From Bolinopsis microptera (taxonomy: Eukaryota > Ctenophora > Tentaculata > Lobata > Bolinopsidae), in assembly GCF_026151205.1 (NCBI RefSeq), contig NC_087082.1:8812901-8876900 (forward strand): a stretch of DNA of 64,000 nucleotides, in the 5' to 3' direction. This document shows positions 1 to 10,510 of the stretch, one piece after another (positions within the stretch are counted from its first letter, which is position 1; every line of letters starts with the position of its first letter). A program made the translations under genes and the position numbers. The notes under the pieces were generated by a model, which saw nothing but the letters and a program-made list of their open reading frames with translations, was not told the origin of the DNA and did not search any database.

Positions 1-51
1 TTCAACATTATATTTATGAGATCATTGACGCATAGTGCCAGTGGTAAACAA

Positions 52-57
52 TTTATT
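52..57 (-). terminator. Candidate polyadenylation signal of the GPCR gene
   Basis: AATAAA on the minus strand about 200 bp beyond the receptor stop codon. It is the only canonical signal I noticed between the stop and the window edge. The spacing is plausible, but the hexamer is common in AT-rich DNA. Confidence 0.3.
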
Positions 58-252
58 TGAAGAGCAATCATATCATGATTATGAGTTGTGAATTGGGGCG
101 GGAACTTATATCTTTATATCTATTTCTTCACAAATAATACACCCAAGATTTGTTATACTTGTAGTCGTGGCATTGCAATTTGTATAATAGTGGTACTAGT
201 TCTCCACTAAATAGAAATATCACACGATGCGGATTGCGGCTGAAGGATCACA

Positions 253-3200
253 CTACACAGAGTTTAAATCAAAAATAGCTGGCTGTTCATTCTTGTCCAC
301 CGCCGAGAGAGTATGATTACGCAAAAGACTTCGTCCACGATGTTTTTGCTGAGGTGAATTGTCATGGAAAGATCTCGTTCCTCTGAACTTGAATTCTTGT
401 TGGTTTACGAATGGCATTTTTATGCGTGCCCGAGGTACCTGATGGTTACCATGGTTAACATGGTTACCAAGGGACTCATCTTCATCACAAGGGGAAGCTC
501 GACTTGTTTCATGTAATATTTCAAGATCACTATCAGTTGCATGTTCATTCTGTGGTAAATGTGGATCGCTGCTACAACAAGATGGTGATCCAACCTTACT
601 TGATAGAATGTCATTGATTTGAGATCCAATCAGGTTAATACTAGAACCCATTGACAGGGCATCTGTAAAAAATGTATCTTGAACCTTACGAGATGGTTGC
701 TGATTGTCACTAACATTCATTTGATGTTTTCTTGGTGATCTTTGATTATTCGTAATGGGGATCTTGATTTCCAAGTCTTCACAGTGGTATCCATTTTCTT
801 GTGATTGGTGATATTTTTTGGTGCTTGGTGGCACCCGATGGTGATAGTTGCTAGGTGACACCCCAAGGTGATGGTTGGTAGGTGACATCCCACGGTGATG
901 GTTGTTAGGTGACATCTCACGGGTGCTTAGTGACCGTTTGGATGTAACCTCAGGTGATGAAGGTTGTATCAGGGGTGATGTTTTTGAGGAAAAGCTCCGT
1001 GTCTTGTTTTGACAGTATTCTTTGAAGTGGCTGTTGGTTACGATGTATACTATTGGGTTACAGAGGGTGTTTAGCAGAGAGGTTGTACACTGAAAATAGA
1101 ACTGTCAGAGATGACAACAATAACTGCAATCATGCCCAATATACGACCGATGGTCCGATGATACTACTTTCAGCTTCTGCTCTCAGACATGCTTGTTTTC
1201 AGTCAACTTCAAACTGAATTGATGACTGTGGTGATAATAAATAATTGAAATACAAGTAACTGACCTGGACTGTCCATACAGTTGGGTGAATTAAGTGACC
1301 TCCCCCAACCAAGTTACCGTAGATACTTGTAACTACTCCTGGTCCCACCGAGACCATGAACAATCCTGAGAACAGGGAATTGTTTGAGTGGCTGTCACTT
1401 TATAAGTGGAGCTAGACGCAGGTATTATTGAAACATGGTATTCTCAGTCGACAGATCATTTATTTGTTAATTCACTGACATGGTACCAGTGTTTGCCACT
1501 GTAGCACTGAACACAACGTTTCACCCTGAAAAATGGTTCTTACCCACAACCAGAGACACCGTGAGAGGAGCCCTCCAAAAGGGGGTATCTTCACCCCTTC
1601 TCTTGCTGTACTCCTTAGCCTCCCTCAGGATAACCACATAAAGACAAGTCACCACAGAAAGGGGGAACAGAGTATACACACTAGCTACGCCCACTGCTAG
1701 CATCCCGTGTGCACGGCCTTTTGCTGCTGGCGCGTACCTGTGGGTATGTTGAAGAGGGTTACATCAGAACTGTGTTTTCTGGGGTGTATGTCAGGAGTAT
1801 AGTATGTCAGGACCTGGATAAGACTTTCCTGTTATTTTCACTGTTAGGGGTGCATTTTTAATTTTACTGGACATGGAGGTAAGAAGAATTGGTTCAGTAT
1901 TTTGGGAGGAAACGTGGATGCAAATAAACTGGGTTTTGTTAATTTGCACTGCAGTACTCACTCGATACAGCAAGTAAAGATTCTGGGTAGAAAGACACGT
2001 GACTGAAGCCGCCAAGCACCATCAATAGTGGGATCAGACACCACATAGCCAGAATAGTCGTTACATAGGTCGTTCCTCGCACTGATATCAGAAACCTGTT
2101 CAGTGAAGATTATATTAGGAAGACTGAGAGTGGGTTGCGATTGAATAAGATTAAACTTATGGCCTGTTCACTGTTGGGATCCTAGGAGCATATCCAATTA
2201 GTTCCACCGATATCTCATCGTCCTGCAGACAGTGGCGTAACTTTAGTGGCTGATTTAACTTGGCGCCCCCCGGCGGCTCGAAAAAGTCGCCCAAATTTTT
2301 TGTGTCCCTAAAAAAAAAAAAAGAAAAAAGGTCGGGTACCTTTTTTTGGCGCCCCCTACAGCTTTTTTGCGCCCCTGGAGCAAAAAAAGGACCCCAAAAA
2401 TTTTTTTCACACCGACTGAGCGCTAAATTGGACAGGGGAATACACCAATAAGGCGTTATTTTCAGTGAGAGGTCATAAAATTCAAGAAAAATTCAAGAAA
2501 AAACCTAGGGGCGACTTTTCGTTGAGAAAGGGCGCCTTTTTGGCGCCCCCGGCGTAGCCGGGATGGCCGGGGCAGCGTTACGCCACTGCCTGCAGACTCA
2601 AATTATTACTATTACTCTATTAGTATTTCGTTGTAGGTTTATAACCTACCAAGATGCGCGCCGAGTTGGACTCGTCGACGGTCTAATAATTGGAACAAAT
2701 ATTTTAAGAGTTCCACCCGTTAACCATTTCGATGATGATAAAATACAAATATTTTCCAATAAAATGGCTATTGACTTCTGATGGCTATATTCAATTATAC
2801 AACTACCAGTGAACCAGTCACCAGTCACCTACCTAAGAGGAAATATGATATTGTAGAATTTCTGAATAGTAATGAAGGTGACGATCCAAATCTCCATTAA
2901 CATGATCCATGCTTGCATGAGAGCAGTTGAAATACACAGCAGCTCACCCAATACCCACCTTCCTGGAACATACTGAGTTAAAATAATTGCATCTCAATTT
3001 CAACTTCGTCTCTTTTAAGGGCAGGTTAATTTTAAGCTTGGTGCCTCCCAGATACACTTAAATAAAATACAGATTTGTATTTATTAGCGTTATTAGGACC
3101 TCAGAACAGTATTTTGTAAGACAGTTTTAGACGACAGATATTCTGTCATATCAGTCACCATACATTTTTAACAAACATGTTAAACATTTTAATAATATGT

Positions 3201-4108
3201 CTTACTAGTAATAGTGGTGATGAGCATTGGCAAAGTTACAACAGGGTTAATAAGGAGATCATTAATAGCCAGGTAAAGGAGGAACCGTCTTACCGTCCTC
3301 CCTATCCTGCTTATCTTGTGTTGTCTTGTGTAGCAGAGTACCAGTGTGTTGCCTGTGGAGGAGGCGTGGTGAGTGAGGCGTAGTGATGAGGCGTAGTGAG
3401 TGAGGTGTAGTGAGTGAGGCGTGGTGAGGAAGGTGTAGTGATGAGGCGTAGTGAGTGAGGTGTAGTGAGTGAGGCGTGGTGAGGAAGGTGTACTAAGTGA
3501 GGCGTAGTGACGAGGTGTAGTGAGTGAGGCGTAGTGACGAGGTGTAGTGAGGAAGGTGTAGTGACGAGGTGTAGTGAGTGAGGCGTAGTGACGAGGTGTA
3601 GTAAGTGAGGCGTAGTGACGAGGTGTAGTGAGTGAGGCGTAGTGACGAGGTGTAGTGAGGAAGGTGTAGTGACGAGGTGTAGTGAGTGAGGCGTGGTGAG
3701 TGAGGCGTAGTGATGAGGCGTGGTGAGTGAGGCGTAGTGATGAGGCGTAGTGAGTGAGGTGTAGTGAGTGAGGCGTTGAGGATCTTACGTAACTTACTTT
3801 ACGTGGCACGTGCGGTCAAGGTTTTATTGGTGGTGTTTAGGAAGATGAAATAAAAGTTATAGATTCAAGGAATGATGTCCACGAGTGATATAAAGGTTCA
3901 TCGAAATTTAAAGTGTCAAAAAGATTCCACCCGAGCATCGACAGAAATGCACTGTTCCCTCTCCCTCAGTCCCAAACTTACCTACAACAGATAGAATCAA
4001 GGCCACGGACAAGTACGTAGCTACGCCATAACCAGCAATGACTGAAAGAAGGACTGGCCGGTCAAGTGTCTCCTTGAGCAGTAATTCGTGTGCTCTCCTG
4101 TCAGACAT
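253..4108 (-). CDS. Class A (rhodopsin-like) GPCR, orphan, complete 7-exon gene
   Basis: A seven-transmembrane receptor of 562 residues, expected at the plasma membrane; ligand unknown. Exons on the minus strand: 4108-3982, 3352-3206, 2992-2833, 2095-1962, 1726-1544, 1365-1265 and 1089-253. All introns are GT-AG, phases agree and the lengths sum to 563 codons. Visible marks are VGNTLVLCY in TM1, LAINDLL in TM2, W-x-LGELLC before TM3, a Trp in TM4, and NPIVY in TM7. TM3 ends in IQKFYNIIFPL, so the usual D/E-R-Y is absent. TM6 has no CWxP; it reads FMVSVGP. The tail of about 280 residues is rich in Asn, His, Ser and Pro, with imperfect repeats around SPxNHH. The acceptor of exon 3 was moved upstream to 2992 because the better-looking site at 2972 breaks the frame; the exon 5 acceptor could shift by 3 bp. 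Family membership is clear, the subfamily is not. Confidence 0.85.
2230..2588. mobile_element. hAT-type MITE (359 bp) in a GPCR intron
   Basis: The ends are a perfect 12-bp inverted repeat, CAGTGGCGTAAC and GTTACGCCACTG. It is flanked on both sides by the same 8-bp target duplication CCTGCAGA (2222-2229 and 2589-2596). An 8-bp duplication with CAGTGGCG-type ends is typical of hAT elements. There is no transposase, so it was mobilised in trans. The interior has several GGCGCC-rich blocks and an A-rich run. It lies between exons 4 and 3 of the receptor gene and does not touch a splice site. Confidence 0.9.
3361..3778. repeat. Minisatellite abutting a splice acceptor (GAGGCGTAGTGA type)
   Basis: About 420 bp of degenerate tandem copies of GAGGCGTAGTGA and GAGGTGTAGTGA blocks with insertions such as GTGAGGAAG. 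It sits in intron 1 of the minus-strand GPCR and starts only about 8 bp from the exon 2 acceptor at 3352. Read in the sense direction the array is CTCACTACACC-like, so it lengthens the pyrimidine-rich stretch before the acceptor. The long open frame on the minus strand is a by-product of the repeat. Confidence 0.85.
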
Positions 4109-6320
4109 CAACTAGTCGAAAAACTTTTGAAGAGTCGTGGATCACTTGGAGATAACAAATGATTTCTAATATAAATAACGAGAATAGTTTGACTGTACCG
4201 AAACATGTATCCAGTTAAAAGACTCATTTAAGATGAAACTTTATGATTATAGTCAATATCATAGCGGCTGTGACTAATATTACCGAATGTTTCTTTGACT
4301 TTATTGAGTTGGCATGAGAATAATGGTTTTAATTTGTATCTCAGGCAATCCCGGTTCAACATAGTGGTAGCAAGAGATACAATTAGCAAGGGAAACCATT
4401 CGATTAATTCAAATGCAAAGTTATTACAGTGACTGAAATTTTGTATTTTTGAGTAAAACGGTCGTGGTCAAATAGAACTATAGTATCATATCACACAAAA
4501 ATTACTGGGCTCCTTTCTGCATACATTTAAATTAAATCGTAGGGGACGGAATATTTATTTAAAAATTATACATATTTGAAATTTGATGTTTAAATGGCTG
4601 ATACTGAGTGTGAGCCTAAAATGATATTTCTATTCTGAAGCATTTTTGTTTGACGCACGGTATATAAGTAAATTTAAAGTGATAAACACATTATGGTCAC
4701 AATTGATAAAATATACAAATCTTAACGCACAGTTACCAAGTTGGTGAATGTTTTACAAACACAAGGAAGAGATCCGATGCTATAGATAATATGCTGAGAG
4801 AGCAAAAAGTAGCTAGCTAGAGTTTGACCGATTCAATCCAATATACCTTTCTGAGCACCCCAGTACAATTTTTCGTGCACTGCTTATAATATAATGAGAT
4901 CGACAAGTTCAACAAGTGGATCTTTGGACCACTTCATGGCCTTTCTTACAGTCACAATATCGCATCGATATATTATGTTAAAAACGGTAGACCAAGGTGC
5001 TATTCATTAATCAAAACTATTCATGCCAATATTATTAAGCCAACTTATACTTTTTTCCTCTCGTAGACGTTTAAGAAAATTGATAGAATGAATGTAACGA
5101 TAAGTTCGCAAAGCATGATCCTCGATTGTCGAAAAGTTGACTTTTTATGGCACTTAATTAAACTATGCTCAATAAAGCAAGCTCTTGGATGATGATAATC
5201 TGATTAAATTCTTCTTCGAGCGGTTCACTGTCAAGAAGTTATGACTTTGAACAAACCTCTAAGATCAGCTGGGAACTCTACCTTAGCTTTATTAAAAAAG
5301 GACAACTCTCGGTACACCATAGTGAGAATGCGTATGTGGTATGGCCACAAAAGTCAATAAAACACGTACGTGGTTGAGTTTTAAGAAAGATTCTGTTATT
5401 ATATGTTGCTTGTTCAGTTGTTGCCATGCTGGTTAAACTTAAGGGGGCCGGGGGAGGTAAGGGGGTCTTCATGAAAATTCTCTCAAATATAAAATTGATT
5501 TTATATTTGTTTCTTTGCTTCTGATAGAGAGGGAGTAATATTTATCAGTATCAACTGCTTTTGGTGATATGGAAAAATACTGTTCCTAGCCGAATTTTTA
5601 CAGTCCTGAAAATCGAGTCTAAAAATCTATTCTCCTACATTTTTCAGCAATCACCCTGAAACTTCCAAAATATGTTCCAGGGATCATATTTTAGATGAAA
5701 TGACTCAGACAGAATTTTGAGATAGGCCTTCAAAATTTTTGTTATTCTATTTTGAAAATCTTGGACCTCAAAAAATTGTAAAAAACGAGGTCCAAGATTT
5801 TCATTTTATTTAATGATTATGAGGGGCCCCTTAATGAAAAATTAAATATTTGGTCTTTAAATCTAAAATTTAAAAGAATATCAAATATGCACGATTTGTT
5901 ATTTCACATTTGTCGCGGGTAACTGAGACGTTCGAGATTTTTCGCGGAGAACTGCAGAGAAAATCCCAATTTTTCACGGGTAACAGCTAACGTGAAAATC
6001 CCCCCCCCCCCCAACCCCCTAACACCTACACCCATAATTTAATTACATTGTGGGTCCGCTCATGCCGCACCGACATTGCTACTATAAACAGTTTAACTCT
6101 CAGATCAAGTGAACACTGCTTTAATGATGATGATTAATAACTAGACTCTCCACTTGACTTACAGTTACACTATCACGTGTTTTACTTCAGCATGTTCTCT
6201 AGGCCTAGGTGGCTCTGATCTAGGTAAACTATAGGTAAAAATATAATATTAATCATAAGCTAAAATGTACTAATCTTTGTATTCTAAATGGGGAAAAGAA
6301 GAAACATTGTCAGTCAGTCG
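4109..6320. other. Upstream region of the GPCR gene, no gene recognised
   Basis: AT-rich DNA with no coding exon that I recognise. It contains a perfect 16-bp stem hairpin (5754-5802) and a run of C (about 6001-6012). At about 6110-6230 there is a decayed piece of the TTAGGG-carrying repeat family described at 7737-8110, recognisable by GATGATGATTAATAAC, a CACGTG and CATGTTCTCTAG. Confidence 0.5.
5754..5802. repeat. Perfect hairpin, 16-bp stem
   Basis: GAAAATCTTGGACCTC pairs without mismatch with GAGGTCCAAGATTTTC across a 17-bp loop. No target duplication or neighbouring gene explains it. It may be a transposon relic. Confidence 0.6.
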
Positions 6321-6328
6321 AGAAAATT

Positions 6329-6562
6329 GTGATCAGTCAGGCTAAATGGCAGCTTTGTAGATGTTGTGACAATGCTAGTAGTGGTCCCAGGCTTGCGACT
6401 GGAATTGCGGTGTTAAATCGATTTTACGGTATACCAACGATCCACCTCCCACTTGTTGTTTGGTACTTAGCATTAATAGTGACAGTGTTAGCTGTAGCCA
6501 TTTATAGCAAGAATCTTAAAACTAAAGGGGATGACAAGGAAAAGGGGAAGGAAAAAGAATAA
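6329..6562 (+). other. Small open frame with one membrane segment and Lys-rich tail, doubtful
   Basis: An open frame of up to 77 codons ends in a hydrophobic stretch (HLPLVVWYLALIVTVLAVAIY) and a charged tail rich in Lys, Glu and Asp. AATAAA follows at 6626-6631. It has no ATG start; the frame begins with GTG. It would therefore have to be a last exon, and I see no upstream exons. Kept only because the membrane segment, tail and polyA signal appear together. Confidence 0.15.
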
Positions 6563-6860
6563 CGGAACAAACAATTAATTAAAGTATTTACAGGAGCATT
6601 AGTTATTGTAATTACAAGCTTCAATAATAAATCACTGACTAAAACATGACACTTGGTTGTTGGTACGCTCGCCCATTTTCACTGGTCAGTCTAAACTTCA
6701 GTTTAGCACATTGTACACTTATTCACCTAAGTTTCAGAATTTTTTCAGTTTAGCAGAGTTAGTACCCGTGTTTCAATAAAATCAAAAGATATCAGTGGAG
6801 TTCTTTAATAATGTTATGGTCATCTAGAATACCGAACTTCCTGAGTGACTATTCAGAACC

Positions 6861-7428
6861 GCTCCCACTAAATCGCTCGCCCAAATTTTTAAAAACTTCT
6901 TGTGAAAAGGCCTTGTCATACGTTGTATGACCCGCCGCGCACGAAGTGCGCGGCTCCCCCTGTAGCGTCGAAGACGCTACAGTATAGTGAAGCTGCCACT
7001 ATAGTGAAGCTGCCACTATAGTGAAGCTGCCACTATAGTGAAGCTGCCACTATAGTGAAGCGGCAGTGGGGGTCACCGCGTGATACAAAAAAGGCCCTGA
7101 GGCTATGCATTAATGATTAATGCAATGAAAGTATTTAAAATCGGTGTTTTTATGCTGATTCCGAATCACCCCCCATGACACGTAGGGTAAAACTAAAAAT
7201 GCTTCTCTGGAGAATTGTGGGCAAAAAATGTTTTGGTCACGTGACAGGCCAGTTAAACACGAATTCGATTGTTTAGGGCTCGGGTGAGGGTTAGGGTTGT
7301 GGTTAGGGTTGTGGTTAGGGTTTAGTAAGGGTTGGTATTAGGATTTATGTAAAACCGTTTTGTTTGGCTGCAAAACCATAAAAACCAAAGTCACGTGATA
7401 ATGTTTGGGCGAGCAAATTAGTAAGAGC
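6861..7428. mobile_element. Mutator-like nonautonomous element with TTAGGG-like repeats
   Basis: The terminal inverted repeats are about 25 bp, with consensus GCTCYYACTAAWTYGCTCG and then CCCAAA. The flanks carry an 11-bp duplication TATTCAGAACC (6850-6860 and 7429-7439), a length typical of Mutator-like elements. The interior has the family core CTGATTCCGAATCACC at about 7158, several TCACGTGA-type palindromes and degenerate TTAGGG repeats (7270-7350). A second MITE (6913-7088) is nested inside. No transposase is present. Confidence 0.75.
6913..7088. mobile_element. Multi-hairpin MITE, copy 1 (176 bp)
   Basis: It starts TTGTCATACG and ends CGTGATACAA and is flanked by an exact 8-bp duplication AAAAGGCC (6905-6912 and 7089-7096). 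Inside is a string of perfect hairpins. GTCATAC/GTATGAC has a GTT loop. GCCGCGCAC/GTGCGCGGC has a GAA loop. CTGTAGCGTC/GACGCTACAG also has a GAA loop. After these come about five 18-bp tandem copies of CACTATAGTGAAGCTGC. The 8-bp duplication suggests a hAT-like transposase. It is nested inside the 6861-7428 element and is therefore younger. Confidence 0.85.
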
Positions 7429-7736
7429 TATTCAGAACCCTACCCAGCTACCCTTCCATTGTTCTATACTATTACTATTATACATGACCCCAACCTTAAA
7501 TAATAGCCTAATTAACATTAGGCGCAGTTTATGTCTGCGCCAAAAGCACACTCCCCAAATTGCGCGCATTACTGTAACTTCTTTGTTCTTTCAAAGTTCA
7601 TGAATCGAGGAAAATTATTTTGCAATGTTTCAGAGTCAATATATGCACTTATACAAATCACTTGGAATACTTTTGAAAGAGAATAACAAGCTCAAAAACG
7701 CTACTGATGACTGACGTATTTCTCCATAAAAAGCAC

Positions 7737-8110
7737 GAGCGTGCTAAATCACTCTACAGTCGATCTTCGAGATTGTTCTAAAAGGGCCCCCGACGGTTGT
7801 AACCAACTTCAATCGATGTATTTTCGGACGCTGATTCCGAATCACCCCCCATGACATAGGGTTAAAATGCTCCCCTGACGAGATATTGGCGAAAAACTGT
7901 CTCGATCACGTGATATGACCGTATAAGGAAGTTAGTCTAATTTCTCGTTAGGGTTAGGGTTTCAGCATATGTTTTTGTTAAGGATAGGGTTAGGGTTAGG
8001 GTTGGGATCAGATTAGAGGGTTAGGGTTTCGAAAAGTCGTTCAGAACCAGCTAGAGAACGGGTTGAAAAAGTCACGTGACAGTCGAGTGTAGAGTGATTA
8101 ATCATCATCC
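7737..8110. mobile_element. Mutator-like nonautonomous element with TTAGGG repeats (374 bp)
   Basis: An exact 10-bp duplication TAAAAAGCAC flanks it (7727-7736 and 8111-8120). The inverted ends share AATCACTCTACA and TCGA. The interior holds the family core GCTGATTCCGAATCACC, then CATGACATAGGG, a GATCACGTGA palindrome, two short runs of exact TTAGGG (7948-8035) and GTCACGTGAC. It has no coding capacity. Relatives lie at 6861-7428, 8430-8740, 27575-27795 and 54945-55025. Confidence 0.8.
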
Positions 8111-8429
8111 TAAAAAGCACAAGTAATAGCGTACGCGAGAAGCTTTTGTCGAGGTCCCTCGAAAGTGATCTTAAACGATTCCCCGTTCAATTTTGGTCGA
8201 GGAACGCCAACTTAGTGCACAACCAAGGAAGTTATAAACATATTACATATTTCATACGTATCAAATTGGATGTGCTTTTGGCGGAAATATAACGTGCGCC
8301 TTAACTTTAATTGACGATGTCAATTCATAGCAGCTCGGCGCGGCACAGTTAAGTAGCGCATCTCGCCGATCTAGCCAGGTAACGGCACAGTAACTAGCAC
8401 AGTAACGCATCGCGCTACAAGCCTTAACT

Positions 8430-8740
8430 GTAACCCTAACCCAAATCCCAATCCCTATAAGTATAACTGAAGCATATTATACTAAAACCCCAACCCTAAC
8501 GAGAAATTAGGCCGACTTCCATAGATGGTCTTGTCACGTGATCAAGACAGTTTTTCGCCGATATCTCGCCAGGGGAGCATTCTATTATATATTAATCCTA
8601 TATCATGTGAAACGATTCGCCTTCGGAATCAGCGTTAAAAAATACATCAATACAAGTCGGTTTCAACTGTAGATGGTCCTGGGTCCTGTTAGTGTTAGAA
8701 AATTGAAATGTTCGAGTATTGAGTGATTTAGCATATTGCT
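8430..8740. mobile_element. Inverted partial copy of the TTAGGG-carrying element
   Basis: On the minus strand this repeats much of 7737-8000: GCTAAATCACT at the end, the TGATGTATTTT and GCTGATTCCGAA core, a CTTGATCACGTGAC palindrome, AATTTCTCGTTAGGGTTGGG and telomere-like repeats. With the neighbouring copy it makes an imperfect inverted repeat about 1 kb across. The inner end does not match the family terminus, so this copy is partial or recombined. Confidence 0.6.
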
Positions 8741-8966
8741 CGAGGGCTGCAGACGTGACCCGGCCAGAACCACCAAATCAAATTAGCTGATAATAAGATA
8801 AGAATCCTAACTCGCCCCGCTGTTTACTTTTTATAGTGCAAACATGTGAACGTTATGAAGATCTCGAGTATCAACTCTAGAATTGCATTATCGAACCTTA
8901 ATTCATGAATTGGGCACGCCACAAAGAGTCACAATATATAACCTGAACGAGCTGGGTTCATGTTAT

Positions 8967-9600
8967 ACAGGGTGATGCAAAAAGAATTTTGGTATTTTAA
9001 ATGTCCATAATTTCTGAGACAAATTAAAAAATCGCTCTATGTACTCCCTGGCGCGTGGGGACACGTTTTTGCTAGTAGTAGTAGTTGGCTACGTTATTTT
9101 ACGGGTATCGAATCTCGCGACTTCAACGAAGTCCTGGGGACAAGTTTTCAATAATCGATAATATTTTCAGCCCCTATCGTTCTAAACATCGTTAGGGCTT
9201 TCCCAGAAACTAACTCTCATCATCCTAGGATAATCGTGTGTCGCACAGCACTTGTTTCAGTAACGATAGTAGTCGCCTTAACGACAGAATGACGTGTACG
9301 TTTCGGTCACCTGTGAAAAAAGTAAGTGAGATATCAAAAATCTGAGAAAAACCCGTTGGATAAAAGCCTTTTAGGTAGGTGCTAGTCAAGATTTCATCTC
9401 TTTAGACCTTAAGATGGCTTCTAATTGATACATGTTTCGGCGGCGCGCGCTTCGCGCGCGAAAAGTGGCATGCAACGTATGTCAAGCTTCTAACACCTCG
9501 TAAAAACTTTTAAAAAGTAAAATTCGCCCGCGACTTACAAAAAGCAACATAAACGTGTCCCCAAAAATCTTTGGGGACACGTTGAGTCGAGCGCTTGAGG
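8967..9600. other. Unclassified repeat region with transposon-like end and hairpins
   Basis: It starts with CAGGGTGATGCAAAAAGAAT, a type of end shared with the MITE at 11233-11623. A matching second end was not found nearby. It contains a perfect 14-bp stem AACGTGTCCCCAAA (9552-9583, 4-bp loop), related GGGGACACGTT words at about 9057, and a GC-rich CGCGCGCTTCGCGCG hairpin at about 9443. There is no coding signal. Confidence 0.35.
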
Positions 9601-9990
9601 AGCGCGCTTGTTTCCAGCTAGCCAAGTAGCTACAAACTTATATTATACTAACCACGGAAACTGAAATTGTGGATATTTCGGTTCTCGTTGTGATAGGACT
9701 AGTTTGGTCATACATAACAATGGCACACAGTTAATTACTGTGAGATAATAAAAATAAACTACATTATATAACTGTAAGTGTAATATAACGAGTAAAATGT
9801 AGTTATTACAAAGTGTATTGTACTTATCATGAAGGTAGCCGAGACATAGAGGCGGTGTTTTGATTTCCTTGGAAGGAATTCAATGTATCGGTGAGTATGT
9901 GTGTGATAAACAACACATTCTTAAAAACTCTAGTTAACTGGGAACGACATACAGCCGGCGTGAGTGTATGCTGTGAAACGGAGCGCTGTC

Positions 9991-10128
9991 ATTGGCTGCG
10001 CTGTCATTGGTTGCAGCGACCAATCAGGATCCAGCTGGCTGGCTTCCAGAATAACACCACGCCACGCTGCGGGCTTTTCAGTTACATCTGTTTCTATTTT
10101 AAGAATCTTTACTTTTGATCTTGTCGCC
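9991..10128 (+). promoter_or_regulatory. Candidate promoter with three CCAAT boxes
   Basis: Three NF-Y-type boxes lie within 34 bp: ATTGG at 9991-9995 and 10006-10010 on the reverse strand, and CCAAT at 10020-10024. They are about 105-140 bp upstream of the zinc-finger start codon. This compact, more GC-rich stretch contrasts with the AT-rich surroundings. Binding is inferred only from the motifs. Confidence 0.45.
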
Positions 10129-10510
10129 ATGGTTAGGTGTTTTATCTGTAACGAGGAGTTTTCGACAAAAGCATGGGTAGATAAACATCTCAGGTTAGTC
10201 TATTGTCTTGCAGCGCACGCTTGCCTGATTGTTATTGAGACTTAAATTAATCAAAGTTAACAGAACAGTTGTAAAGCTTAAGATTGTAACCATGTCATAA
10301 GATAAATTAGATACCAGTTGTTATTTATACAGTTATTATAATTACAGAATCTTAAGTCGTGACATTCGCTGGATTAATTTATTTCCGGCTCAAATAATCG
10401 TATAATGATTAATATTTGCTATGCTTTACAGGTCCATCCATCCTGGAGAAAAATCAATTAAGTGCCAGGATTGTTCATCGCTGTTTCTTACCTATGATAG
10501 CTTGAATGAA
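10129..10510 (+). CDS. C2H2 zinc-finger protein, first two exons (partial gene)
   Basis: The start ATG at 10129 has a good context (GTCGCCATGG). Exon 1 (10129-10193) ends at a GTTAGT donor and exon 2 (10432-10510) lies between a TTTACAG acceptor and a GTAAGT donor. The phases match and give 48 residues. The product has one complete C2H2 finger, C-x2-C-x12-H-x4-H, then a PGEKSIKC linker like the classic TGEKPYKC. The first half of a second finger (C-x2-C) follows, and its histidines would be in the next exon. I cannot find further exons; downstream DNA is filled with LINE debris and a MITE, so the gene is either interrupted or has a long intron. Role inferred: nucleic-acid binding. Confidence 0.6.

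Noticed and set aside
3189..3809. 206-codon minus-strand frame
   Set aside because: Only its last 50 or so codons (3206-3352) are real, as GPCR exon 2; the rest is minisatellite read through the splice acceptor.
7948..8035. A chromosome end, from the TTAGGG repeats
   Set aside because: The repeats are short, degenerate, inside elements with target duplications, and occur at several interior places in both orientations.
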